Numbered from the stretch's first letter, positions 1-8,853 are shown. The stretch is DNA of 10,291 nt from Chrysochromulina tobinii (GCA_001275005.1 JWZX01001629.1:1-10291), one strand, 5' to 3'. Numbers and translations are program-made. The notes: generated by a model from the sequence alone, not told the origin.

Positions 1-418
1 GAAACACCCTCTGGACACCTCCTGGGCAAAAAAAAGCGTCATTTCCTCTGCGATATGGCAGGTGCTAGACCTGACCTAAGAACCGCTCGCAATTCAGCAA
101 TTGCCTGCCGGCTGAAAGGCGAATCAACCATGGAATCAACTCGACACACGGAGACACACATTCTCCCCCGTATGACGTTACACATGAGATGACATTAACG
201 ATGCAGAGTGCATGCTTGGTGAAAGTACAGCTGCATCAGTTCCTCCCAGATGTCCTTTCCCCCTGCGCAGCTGATACCAACGTGCATTGTCGAGTCACGA
301 CTGCGTGCAGAGCGCGCGCTGAACGCTGTACGGCTGTAGCGCGCTACACGCGACAAAGAGACTCGCCGTGAACCCGCACAGCAAGGAGAGAGATCCGGGA
401 CGAGTGCGTCGCCGGGTT
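1..418. other. Stretch without a supported gene, downstream of the glycosidase-like gene
   Basis: I see no convincing coding region here. The short open frames on both strands have no recognisable domain and look like by-products of GC-rich sequence. The stretch lies downstream of the stop codon of the minus-strand gene at 419, so it should hold its 3' untranslated region. On the minus strand a TGTAA pentamer occurs at 178-182; this is a polyadenylation signal in green algae, but a single pentamer is weak evidence. A short GAATCAAC direct repeat (121-128 and 133-140) is probably chance. I found no tRNA-like fold. Confidence 0.5.
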
Positions 419-3267
419 TCATTCACCATCTTCAAGCAGACGGTGCGCCGCGGCCCAGAGCCCATAAATGACCTTCTGCCTCGCATCTGTTGAGTTAGCG
501 TAGGTGTCAAGCACGCCCGCGAGGCCGATCGCGAGGCGAGTTGCGCTGGCGACGTAGGACGCATCCGCGGCTTTCTCGCTGTTCGACGACGCGAGCGGCG
601 CAATCGTGCCATTGGTGAGGCCGGCACATCGCTCCTCCCACACGGCGACCGATTCGAGCGCGAGCAGCGCATGCGCGAGTTCATACAGACCGTCTGAGAA
701 CTGGCCGACGGCGCGCATGGCCGCGACGAAGCGGCTGAGGCGCGCCGTCGACGCCGCGACGTCGACTGGGAGCGTGCAGTTGGGGGGGGGGGCGCAGCGT
801 AGCGGACCGATCGTCGGCCACTTGGTCAGCAGGTACGTGTGCACAGCGGCAAGCTCGGTCGCATTGAGCGGCCGCGCGTAGACGAGGATCTCGCTGATGG
901 TACCGTTGAGGAAGCGGCCCATCTCGTTGCCGCGGGAGCCGACCATGAAGCTCCTACCTGCCATGCCGGCCTGGGAGCCCGCCTGACTCTGCAGGCAGCC
1001 GTCGGCGAAGGAAAAGGCGCCGCTCGCATTGTACACGACGCTCGCGACAATCTGACGGTTCTTCACGTCGTCCGTGCCCGTGTCCGGCGAGCCGCTCCAA
1101 TCGATCATGAGCACTGACGCGTTCGGGTCGCTTTCGAGCGGCGCTAGCTTCGTACCGAGCCCGTTGCAGCCACCGCCGGAGTAGAAGACCCCCGTGCAGC
1201 AGTCATTAGTTGTGCCGTGGTCTTGGAAGACGGCAACGATGGTCGACTGCGACGGAAGCGGCATGTCCTTATTGGCGAGGAACGTTGTCACTCCGTCAAA
1301 GACGACGGCGGGCCGCCCCCCCACTGCGCCTGCAGCGCGGAAGATGGGCTGCAGCGAGGGGTCCGGCTGCGACGCGTCGTGCCCTTGGCCGCCCGTGTCA
1401 GGCCATTTGGCGACACGAGCGCCATCGGCAAGCGTGAGCGTGGACGCGTCCAGGGAGAGGAGAGCGTCCTGCGGCATGAGAGCGCGCAGCGCACGCACCG
1501 CTGCCTCGCGCGAGAGGCGATGAAGGGGAGCTCGCGGCGTAAGGGCGTGACTACCAGGGAGCGAAGAAGCTCCGAGAGCGGAGGATGGCGTCGGGTGGCA
1601 GACGGTTCCAAAGTGAACGGCCACGGTGTGATTCTCCTTGGCCAAGTCGAGCGAAGCGAAGGGGATCGAAATCTTGCTTGGCGAGAAGGGGATCTTGGCG
1701 CCATCGAGCACCACGCAGGCGATCCCCGCGCTCACGTTGCCCTGAGCTGAAACGTAGAGGCGTTGGTTTCCCCACAGCAAGGGCACACTCGAGCTCAGCA
1801 TCGTGACGTTCGCGGGGATGCGCGGCGTGAGACTTAGATCGGTAGCCGAGTACCGTGGAGACCAGAGCGAGCGGAGGAGTGCGGCCGCAATCCCAAACAT
1901 GTCGTACACGATGTTGATGGGGTCGCCCGGCTGATAGACAGCGCTACCCCACGCCACGAGAGGGCTGTCCATACGGAATATCGATGCAAAGCCCTCGAGT
2001 GCGCGCCAAGAGTCAAGGGAGTAGTCGAGGCGGCCCGTTTTGGCATAGGCGAGCATCATCCGGGCCTCGCATGTCGCCCACTCGCCCCCGTTGACCCACG
2101 TCCCGTACTGCCAGATCCATGATGTATCGGGAGCCTCCATATCGTCGAGCCCACCCGCATTGGTGATGACGAGCGAGTAGGGGCGCAGCCCAGGCCCGCC
2201 CGTGACCGGGTTCTTGGGTACATCGTCTCCGAGCATCGTGCTCATGATGGCCTCGTCGAGGCCCGGCACGCCAATGCGCTCCGCCACGTCAAGCGCGACG
2301 GCGTCGTGGTTCGAGACCGCCTCGATGTACGCGTGCCGCTTCGCGCCGAGTACGCCGTGGAGCGTACCGTCGGGATCCTTATACTTGACAAAGTAAGTCT
2401 GCGACGGCGCGAGGAGCGCGGGGAGGCCGGCGAGAATGCGCTCCCGCTGCTCGGCGTGTACGAGGGCGCTCGTGGCCCACGGCGAGGCGGGCTCGCTCGC
2501 GCCCACCAGCCGCTCGAGCTCGATCACGCGGTCGAGCGCGGCGACGTACGAGACGGACATGCCCGTCAGGAACGCGGGCACGCGTGTGCCGTTGGGCAGG
2601 AGCCACGCGCCGTACGAGGGCGCGAGCAAGTTGCTCGACACACCCGAATAGAGCAGGTTCGTAGCGGCGTCGCGGCGCGACTCGATGAGCGCGAGCGTGC
2701 GGTTGAAGAGGGAGAGGTAGACCTTCGAAGCAGCGAGTGCATCACGGTCGATGAGCAGCTGCTCGGCCTGCATGATGACGCCGCTCAGCGTCTCTTCGAG
2801 CGCCCAGTCGTGAATGGGCACATTCCCGTCGCCCTGCTTATAGTACGCGCCGTCGGGCTTTGCAGCGTCGCACAGGCAGCCGTCGGGCGCGGGGTTCGGG
2901 TCGTCGAAGCCGACGCGCTTGCCATCGCCGATCCACTCAAACCACATCCAGTTCGCATTCTTCACAAAGCTGCGCTGCGGCTCGGGCAAAAATGGCAGCG
3001 CGGCGAGTGTCGTCCCGTAGCTGTTTTGCGTCCACCACGCACCCCACGTAGGCCCCTCGACGAAACCGTTCCAGTCGGCCGTGTAGAGCATCGAGATGTC
3101 TTGCCGAAGCGCGTTGGGCGAGAACTGAGCGCGTGCCGTGTCCAGCGCTTCGAGCCACTCGTGCGCATCGCCGAGCCCGTCGCCCGTGAAAAAGCGCCCC
3201 ACGTAGGGGGCCGCCGATGCGAGCGACGTCGCCCATGACGCAAGAAAGAGGGGAACGCACGGGTCGC
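419..3267 (-). CDS. Secreted six-hairpin glycosidase-like protein with LamG-like domain and helical tail (5' end incomplete)
   Basis: This is a long uninterrupted frame ending at TGA 419-421. Residues are numbered from the codon at 3202. Residues ~1-450 are alpha-helical and rich in Trp, Gly and acidic motifs (DWNGF, HDWALEE near 131, NGGEW near 371), resembling (alpha/alpha)6 six-hairpin glycosidases. Residues ~451-535 look like the beta-sandwich that often follows such barrels. Residues ~575-796 match a LamG/concanavalin A-like lectin domain: LSLDAS, a VVFDG strand and a closing GTISEILVYARPL. Residues ~810-925 are amphipathic helices I do not recognise. About a dozen N-x-S/T sequons imply a secretory-pathway protein. 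Upstream in frame is a hydrophobic stretch ending in SLASAAPY, like a signal peptide, but no in-frame ATG exists before the TGA at 3287-3289. A CAG acceptor at 3268-3270 suggests a missing first exon. The role is inferred as polysaccharide breakdown or cell-surface glycan processing; no family or catalytic pair is assigned. Coding status is firm, function moderate. Confidence 0.75.
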
Positions 3268-3310
3268 CTGAGTGGGGGAAGTTGTTTCACGATCCGTAAC
3301 AGACTCAGCT
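3203..3310. promoter_or_regulatory. Compact divergent region between the glycosidase-like and BAH genes
   Basis: The two genes point away from each other here. The BAH gene can start at ATG 3311. The opposite frame is open from 3286 leftwards. This leaves almost no non-coding room, so a shared bidirectional promoter or overlapping 5' ends are likely. On the minus strand a pyrimidine-rich run ending in CAG (about 3283-3268) looks like a 3' splice site. I see no TATA box. The assignment is by position only. Confidence 0.3.
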
Positions 3311-4252
3311 ATGGATCGGAAACTTCTGCAGACTTCACAACTTCACCGTTTTGTCGCGCGTTGCCTCGAGCGAGCGAGCGAGCGCGAGAAAAGCCGGTGG
3401 CTTCGAAGTGGTACTGCTCGCGCGCGCGTCATGCCCATCGATTGGAGCGCTCGGCTCGACGGGCGCGGCTATCACGCGACGTCCGTGTCGCGGCACGCCA
3501 CCGAGTCGCGCTTTGAAGGCCCCGTCCGCGTCGCCGATGACGGTTGGGTTGAGGGCGACGAGATCATTGCGTTCGACCCGATGCAGCCCAGCGTGCAGTT
3601 GCGCATCAAGGTCGGCGACGCCGTGTACATGTCGTCGACTCGTCGCGGGCAGCCGGCCGAGATTGCGCGGATCGAGTCATTCTTCGCCAAGGGTGTCGGT
3701 GGCGACATTTGGTTCTACAATACCTTCTTCTGGCGGCCGGAGCAACTCCGTCTTGCGGATAGTGACCCTTGGGATCCGCGCGAGCTGTTCTTGCAGACGA
3801 GCGCCGACGAGACGGAAAACTCGGCGGCGGCGCTCGAACTCATCCCCGTGCGCGTCGTCGACACGAACGACATCGACAGCCTCGTCGATGCGCCGCACTC
3901 CTTCTTTACCCGGCGCACTTGGGACCCAGCGTCTCAGAAGGTGTCTCCAATCGTCGAGGATGCGCCGCCGCCGCCCGAGACAATGGACGAGGACATTGTG
4001 CTGGGGGGCGCAGCAGCCGCCGCGCCGCAGACCGGCGCCAACGCCAACGCCGCCAACCCCAACGCCTCGCCACCTCCGACAGCACAAGCGCCACGAACAG
4101 CGCGACGAAATCTGCAGCTCGAAAAGGCGAAGGAGCGCATTTCGCTCCTTGAGGACCAGATGCGGGCGATGCAGCTGGAGCTCAAGCAGGTCGGTATTCT
4201 CGCTGCGCACATTCAAGCGTTGGAGGCGAAGCTGGCGCTTGTCGCTAATTAG
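3311..4252 (+). CDS. BAH-domain protein with C-terminal coiled coil
   Basis: A 313-residue protein if it starts at ATG 3311, which has G at -3 and G at +4 and so a good eukaryotic start context. The frame stays open upstream without another ATG. A second Met at 3431 would give 273 residues; the stretch between them includes a GAGC microsatellite (3368-3384), so the shorter form is possible. Residues ~95-215 match a bromo-adjacent homology domain: VGDAVYM at the start, PAEIARIESFF, then W-F-Y and WRPEQL, a DTNDIDSL segment, and FFTRRTWDP near the end. BAH domains bind nucleosomes or modified histone tails in chromatin regulators and origin-recognition proteins. Residues ~215-265 are an Ala/Asn/Pro-rich linker. 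Residues ~266-312 form a leucine-rich coiled coil, probably for dimerisation or partner binding. No SET, PHD or methyltransferase domain is present, so it is probably a reader or adaptor in the nucleus. No intron is needed. Confidence 0.85.
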   Translation: MDRKLLQTSQLHRFVARCLERASEREKSRWLRSGTARARVMPIDWSARLDGRGYHATSVSRHATESRFEGPVRVADDGWVEGDEIIAFDPMQPSVQLRIKVGDAVYMSSTRRGQPAEIARIESFFAKGVGGDIWFYNTFFWRPEQLRLADSDPWDPRELFLQTSADETENSAAALELIPVRVVDTNDIDSLVDAPHSFFTRRTWDPASQKVSPIVEDAPPPPETMDEDIVLGGAAAAAPQTGANANAANPNASPPPTAQAPRTARRNLQLEKAKERISLLEDQMRAMQLELKQVGILAAHIQALEAKLALVAN

Positions 4253-4506
4253 TGTGACCAGCACCTCTGGGTCTCGTACCCTTTACTAGAGTTTTAGTAC
4301 CTGCTCTGGGTGGGTGTCGTACCCTTTTCCAGAGTTATAGTACGTTCTCGAGCCAGGGGCACAGTGAAGTGCGACAATGGTGGTCCCCACGTCCCTTTTG
4401 CATGCAAAGCGAGTGCTCGGGGTGAACCCAAAATAAGGTATATGTGTGTTTTTGAGCTCAACGACGACGTGCGTGCGAGCGCACACAGGCAAGCACACTC
4501 ACTCAC
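4253..4506. promoter_or_regulatory. Spacer between the BAH gene and the transposase-like gene; probable 3' UTR and promoter
   Basis: The spacer is 254 bp. Besides the direct repeat, it holds a locally AT-rich patch at about 4428-4456 (AAAATAAGGTATATGTG), which is unusual here and could serve as a TATA-like element for the downstream gene. A GTGCG/CGCAC inverted pair lies at 4469-4473 and 4480-4484, just before the start codon. No function is demonstrated. Confidence 0.3.
4265..4343. repeat. Imperfect ~38-bp tandem direct repeat, two copies
   Basis: The two copies are at 4265-4300 and 4304-4343. Both start CTCTGGGT, share CGTACCCTTT in the middle, and end with a GAGTT-x-TAGTAC block. They differ by a short insertion in the second copy and a few substitutions. 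They sit just after the BAH stop codon and about 160 bp before the transposase-like frame, so they could be subterminal repeats of a mobile element or part of a 3' untranslated region. Confidence 0.7.
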
Positions 4507-6662
4507 ATGCCCTCGCCACCCTGGCACCTCGTAGAGCCGCCGTCGACACTTTACATTGTCTCAACGGAAGATGACCTCAAGGCAATTGCTTCGATGCAGC
4601 CGAAGCCATCACAATTCCTGAAGAACATCAAGCAGCTTGTGGGGTTGTCCTTGGCTCCACACGGAAAGAGGATGGAGTGCGAAGGCTGGATGTTCCTGGA
4701 CGAGATCAAGTGGATTAAGAAGGACGGAGATCAAGAATACGTGCCGGTTGTGCAGTCCGCGCTCGACGTCTTCATGAAGGAGGTCGCGTTGAAGCGAAAC
4801 GACATGTCCTTTCCCGAATCCGCACTTCGGAAGCTCATCACCGGCAAGTATACGTCAAACAACAAGCCCAAAGATACAGTTGGCAAAGAGAACTGGCGAT
4901 GGGTAGATCCTCCTTCCTCCACCTCCGATTCGATGGCAGACATGATTAAATTTATGCGCATAGGCATGCTCAAGGCCGACCATATGGAGGCTGTCCAACA
5001 GCCTGTCATTGCGATTCCAAACTATGCATTCTTTGTCTCCCCCGATCTTGCCGCCGCCGCCACCGCCGTGCCCAGTGCCGTGCTCGTTGGTGATGCCCCT
5101 GCTATCGAGCATGTCGTAGTCGAGCATGTCGTCGTGCAGACTGCGGCGGCCGCGGTCGAAGTGGCGGGCGCATCGACTTTCACCACCACGGGCGTAGCTT
5201 CGGGTGCCACCTCGGGCGCGGCAGCCTGCGCATCGCCAGCGGCAACGTCCATGTCTCGGGTTTGCGGCCCGCGCGCGGAAGAGGTGCAACACGTCACGTT
5301 GAGCGCCGTGGCGGCCACCACGAAGGCTCTGATGTCGGTGCAGCAGGTGCAACAACAGTTCACATTGAGCGCCGCAGCGGCCACCACTGAGGCTCTGTTG
5401 GCCGTGCAGCAGGTGCAACAACAGTTCACGTTGAGCGCCGCAACGGCCACCACGAAGGCTCTGATGTCGGTTCAGCAGGTGCAACAAGAAGCTGCTAAGG
5501 AGGACGAGCAAGAGCTCCAGCAGCTCGTTGTGCAGCAGCAGCTGAGGCTCGATCTATTTGAGCGGGGTCAGCAACAGTTCATCGTGCAGAATAGCCAGCA
5601 GCTCAATCTAATTCAGCAGCAGGCGCAGGCCCTCATGCAGGCGCAGTGCAGCAGAGCTGAGCTGGATGCTAAGCTCAGAGAGGCGGTTACTGATGGCAAG
5701 GCTGCAGGCCGTCATGATTTGCTTCGTGAGCTGCTGGGCGTGAAGGCAGGTGGAGCCATATCCATGCCTGTCCAGGGTGGACGGGTGAACCTCGTACGGC
5801 TCCCAGAAGCACGTAAGCCATCTGGTGAGGTGGATCGCCGCACAAATCGGGATCGCGCCAAGATGCTGACCGAGCAGCGCGTGCACATCTCTGGCGCCAA
5901 GACAACGGATGATGTTGATGCGCTGGTGCAAGCTGACATCAAGCAGAACAAGGCGCTTTACCAAAAGCACTCCATGAGCACAAAGCGAGATTTGCCCGAT
6001 GAAGATGCGCTGGCCATCTTGACCGAAGTGTCGGGCATGCTTGGTGCGGCGGTGAAGCGACAGCTCGCCGCTGCATTGAATTTGAAGATCATCTCCAAGG
6101 CACGCGCAAAGAAGGAATTCTCCAAGCGGTGGCACGGCTGTGAGACGGGGAAGATCATCATGGATGATCCCAAGTGGCCCGGCAAGAAAATCGCGTGTGC
6201 GTGGCTGCGAGTCAAATCCATCCATCAGACAATTCAGAAATACGTAAACCAGCAGGCGGCCGCCGGGGTCCTAGAGTGGCCTTCCAACGTGCCAAGCGAA
6301 GAGATTTGGATAGAGGCCATCGAGGACAAGGGCGGCGGATCTGTGAAGCTTGTGCTGAAGTTCCTCTGCTCCAGACATCCAGACTCTCCATATAATATTG
6401 TACCCATTGGCATCATTGACCGTGCAGATGATAAATATGATATGATCAAGGAGGCATGGGGTCCGCTGTATGAGGAGCTTAGCACAATACGACGTCTTGG
6501 ATTATGTATCCGTTCAGGGTGGGTCCAGCGTCTCCCCTCGGGATACCTTCGTCGCCAGAGCGACAAATGTCCTGTCCTAGATGAGCGAGGCCAAACGGCC
6601 GTGCTTCGCATAGAAGAGGCCAAGGCCCGCATCGAAGGCGGCCTGAAGAAGAGACGGCGAAG
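4507..6662 (+). CDS. Transposase-like protein, 5' segment: unknown N-terminal domain, 22-aa repeats, coiled coil, start of catalytic core
   Basis: The frame begins at ATG 4507 and stays open to TGA 7555-7557, but protein-like sequence in it fades after about residue 720. Residues ~1-180 form a charged domain I do not recognise. Residues ~185-260 are Ala/Val/Thr-rich. Residues ~260-325 are three 22-residue repeats, followed by a Gln-rich coiled coil (~326-410). Residues ~430-600 are basic and helical, possibly DNA-binding. Residues 599-661 contain DKGGGS (Asp607) and a VPIGIIDRADDKYD segment. This resembles the start of the core of large RNase H-like transposase-like proteins, and Asp607 is my candidate for the first metal ligand. 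I end the segment at 6662 because AAG|GTTTGAG there is a plausible splice donor; an alternative donor is GTGGGT at 6519. If there is no intron, the gene is frameshifted. Coding is firm up to about 6500; function is inferred. Confidence 0.65.
5284..5478 (+). repeat. Three tandem in-frame coding repeats (63, 66 and 66 bp)
   Basis: The copies start at GTGCAAC at 5284, 5347 and 5413. The TTGAGCGCC core recurs exactly 66 bp apart (5299, 5365, 5431). Each copy encodes about 22 residues of the form TLSAxxATTxAL followed by xVQQVQQ. The length is a multiple of three, so reading frame is kept. The repeat feeds directly into the Gln-rich coiled coil of the transposase-like protein. High similarity between copies points to recent duplication. 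Confidence 0.9.
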
Positions 6663-7042
6663 GTTTGAGTATTCGAGCGCTGCCTGCTCAACACCTCCCC
6701 AGTTTCTGGCACCACGTCCTATGCCAATGACAATATTTGCGCGCGATCCTGTATCTGCCCTCCTCCACTCTCCGCCCTCGCCAGTGCAGATGCTTTTGAT
6801 GCCTGCTCCCTCATCATCAGCAATTGCTCTAGCTCTCCAAATGTCGCCGACCTCCGCCATCACCACCCCCTCAGCATCCAATCCTCTATGTGCACCATGC
6901 AATGTGGACGGGCCATCGTCAGACGAGCCACCATCAGATGAGCCACCATCAGAGCAGCGACCTGATTGTTGGGCGTGCTCGTGCCCCTGGAGTTCAAAGA
7001 CATCGGGACGCTCAGCTTTCTCGATTGCCGCCTGTCCCACAG
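6663..7042 (+). other. Candidate spliceosomal intron joining the two transposase-like segments
   Basis: The donor is AAG|GTTTGAG at 6663. The acceptor is a pyrimidine-rich run ending CCCACAG at 7042. The length of 380 nt is 2 modulo 3, which is exactly what carries the 5' frame into the 3' frame. The alternative donor GTGGGT at 6519 gives 524 nt, also 2 modulo 3, to the same acceptor. The interval encodes low-complexity Pro/Ser-rich sequence in the 5' frame, and a TGA at 6963-6965 blocks the 3' frame. This is an inference from splice-site patterns only. Confidence 0.45.
6913..6957 (+). repeat. Three tandem 15-bp repeats
   Basis: The copies at 6913-6927, 6928-6942 and 6943-6957 differ at a few positions. 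In the 5' frame they would encode five-residue units (PSSDE, PPSDE, PPSEQ). They lie inside the candidate intron and end 6 bp before the stop codon that closes the 3' frame upstream. Confidence 0.75.
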
Positions 7043-8789
7043 CAAAACGGGAAGCATCTGCGACAAATGGTGCTTCGGATGTGCGCCCTATACTTGGGCA
7101 TCATCAGAGTGCCCCCCCACGACTGCAGGGTTGCACATGGTCCCGCGACTGCCCTGTCGGGATGTTGGTGGTGAGCTTGAGGCCCTTGTACGCCAATGGG
7201 CCGAATGCAAATCTCAAGGGCTTGCAAACCGAAAGATCCGGATGTTCATGGGCGGAGATGGGCTCTCTCAGTCCGAACCCATGGGACATCATGGGCCCAC
7301 GTCAAAGAATCCGTGCCTATTCTGCTTGGCTGTTCTGCATGAGACCATGGCTGCTGGAGTCCCACATCTTCCCCATCAGCCAGCTGGGACTGAAGAGACG
7401 CGTGAAGCGCGTCATGCTGATCCGCCAGCACGAGCAGGCAGTGCAGCCTTTGCATTCCAGGCCATGGAGTATGCCAAAGCCAAGGCTGCAGCAGACGCTG
7501 CAAAGCGCACAGCTCCTGAGCCTGCACGCTTTGACTCGTGTGTTCGGATGCCGCTGATCTACACAGACGGGCCACCATGGCAGTCATTCTCACTCACCCC
7601 TCTCCACTTATTCCTAGGACTCTCACTTGATCAGGTGAGGCTTTTAGAATTTGAGCTTCGAAAATTAGATGCTGCTCGAATGGCTGCTCGAGGCGAGGGT
7701 TTTGACGACAAAAAGCTGCAGATGGAGCTGGATGCCGCCATCGCCAAGGTTGATCTGCTCACCAAGCAGATCAATGCTCATGAGGATCAGATTGCCAGCG
7801 AGTTGAATCAGATGGAGGCCATTGCCGCTGATGAAGTGAATGCTGTCGCTGTTGTACGAGCATCTAAGCCCCGGCTCAATGGACGGCGTAAGGACAGCGA
7901 ACCACCGCTCCCGTTTGAGTCTGAGTACCGAACACTACGACTTTCAGTGCAGGCTTCAACCGAAGCCAAAGAGAAGGCCGAGATGGCGCATTCCAAGGCG
8001 GAGGCGGACCTGCTGAAGGTGTACGCAAAGAAGGCCGGGCCATATATTCGCTCATTCAACGCCACGTTTGACTCTCTCAACCTTGAGCGGCAGGCCTATC
8101 ACGGGAGTGCCCTCAATGGCAACGATGCGCAGAAGGCCTTCTCGCCTCCTGTGGTTGAGAAGCTGACCAGCCTCCTTGCGAGCCACAGTCAAGTTGGAGC
8201 AGATATGAAGGTGGTGCCAGGCTCAGAGGGTGAAAGCCCGTATATTCGCGTCAGCCTGTTCAATAAGGCCCACCCCGCTGACCGAGCTCGCGCGGATCAG
8301 TTTAGACTCCTTTGGATGATCATCGGCGAGGCGGCGTCCTTGTTCCTTCGGAAGGAGCCTCTCTGCAATCACGAGATCATCCGATACCAGGAGATCAAAA
8401 CGGAATGGGCCGTCCGCTATGCCGAGCTCTACCCAGATAAGGAGCCAACGCCCAAGTTGCACACAGCCCTGTACCATGTCATTGAGCAGATGTCGTGGCT
8501 TGGCGGCACCGGCATCCTTCATGAAGGTGTCGTGGAGGCGTTTCATTGCTTGGACAACCGGCATGTGACTCGATGGAAAAGTGTGAAGGATGTTGAACTC
8601 AATGTGCTGCTGCGAGCACGTGCTGCATGGAACGTTGGCGCACAATCGGCTGGTAGCATCCGTCGATTCGACCAGGAGCGCAAATCCATGCGGCGCGAAG
8701 AATGTAATTACAACGATCGTTACATGCGCGAAGAATGGGAGCGGCGCCGTGCTGAGCGCCTGTTTGCCTTGGACCTTAGAATTGTATGA
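7043..8789 (+). CDS. Transposase-like protein, 3' segment: remainder of RNase H-like catalytic core
   Basis: The frame is open from 6966, just after TGA 6963-6965, to the TGA at 8787-8789. It has no ATG near its start, only a TTG at 6966, so it is a continuation rather than a separate gene. Counting from 6966: CDKWCFGC (32-39) is a possible zinc-binding cluster; GGD (96-98) holds the likely second metal ligand; CLFC (117-120) is a second Cys pair; PLHLFLG (212-218) follows. A coiled-coil insertion spans ~220-355. Then come RQAYHG (375-380), PKLH (496-499) and GILHEGVVEAFH (516-527), where Glu520 or Glu524 could be the third acidic residue. The order D...GGD-CxxC...PLHxxLG...YHG...PKxH...ExxxExxH recalls uncharacterised transposase-like proteins that are abundant in marine invertebrates and algae. 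I cannot place it in a named superfamily. The C-terminus is basic and Arg-rich, consistent with nucleic-acid binding. Confidence 0.7.
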
Positions 8790-8853
8790 ATAGTGTTGAG
8801 CAGGTGGGTCCCACTCTGCACGCCAAGGCGTAACCATGGAAGGGATGCGGAGT

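Larger units (their letters stand above)
4507..8789 (+). mobile_element. Probable DNA transposon body (transposase-like gene spanning two frames)
   Basis: The interval is the coding span of a putative transposase. I could not define the element ends. No convincing terminal inverted repeats or target-site duplication are visible. The only flanking match noticed is the near-palindrome CGAGTGCTCG at 4410-4419 and 8863-8872. Assignment as mobile DNA rests on the protein's RNase H-like motif order, which recalls large transposase-like proteins found in many copies in marine eukaryote genomes. It could also be a domesticated copy. Confidence 0.5.

Noticed and set aside
2306-3238. 310-codon open frame on the plus strand opposite the glycosidase-like gene
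   Set aside because: It is Arg/Val/Gly-rich with no domain and lies antisense to a well-supported protein. GC-rich codon use on the other strand explains it.
3351-4289. 312-codon frame overlapping the BAH gene in another phase
   Set aside because: Ser/Arg-rich translation without structure, while the overlapping frame has a clear BAH domain and coiled coil.
4855-5511. 218-codon minus-strand frame with His/Leu-rich repeats
   Set aside because: The repeats are the complement of the 66-bp coding repeat, so the frame is open only because that unit is a multiple of three.
6234-7040. 268-codon minus-strand frame across the transposase-like gene
   Set aside because: No recognisable domain, and it is antisense to coding or candidate intron sequence. 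Probably a shadow.
6961-7060. Programmed -1 frameshift site joining the two transposase-like frames
   Set aside because: I found no X-XXY-YYZ slippery heptamer in the correct phase near the overlap. An intron fits better.
6967-7557. Last ~197 codons of the 5' transposase-like frame
   Set aside because: The overlapping frame carries the GGD and CxxC motifs. This part has no plausible fold and is probably untranslated in this phase.
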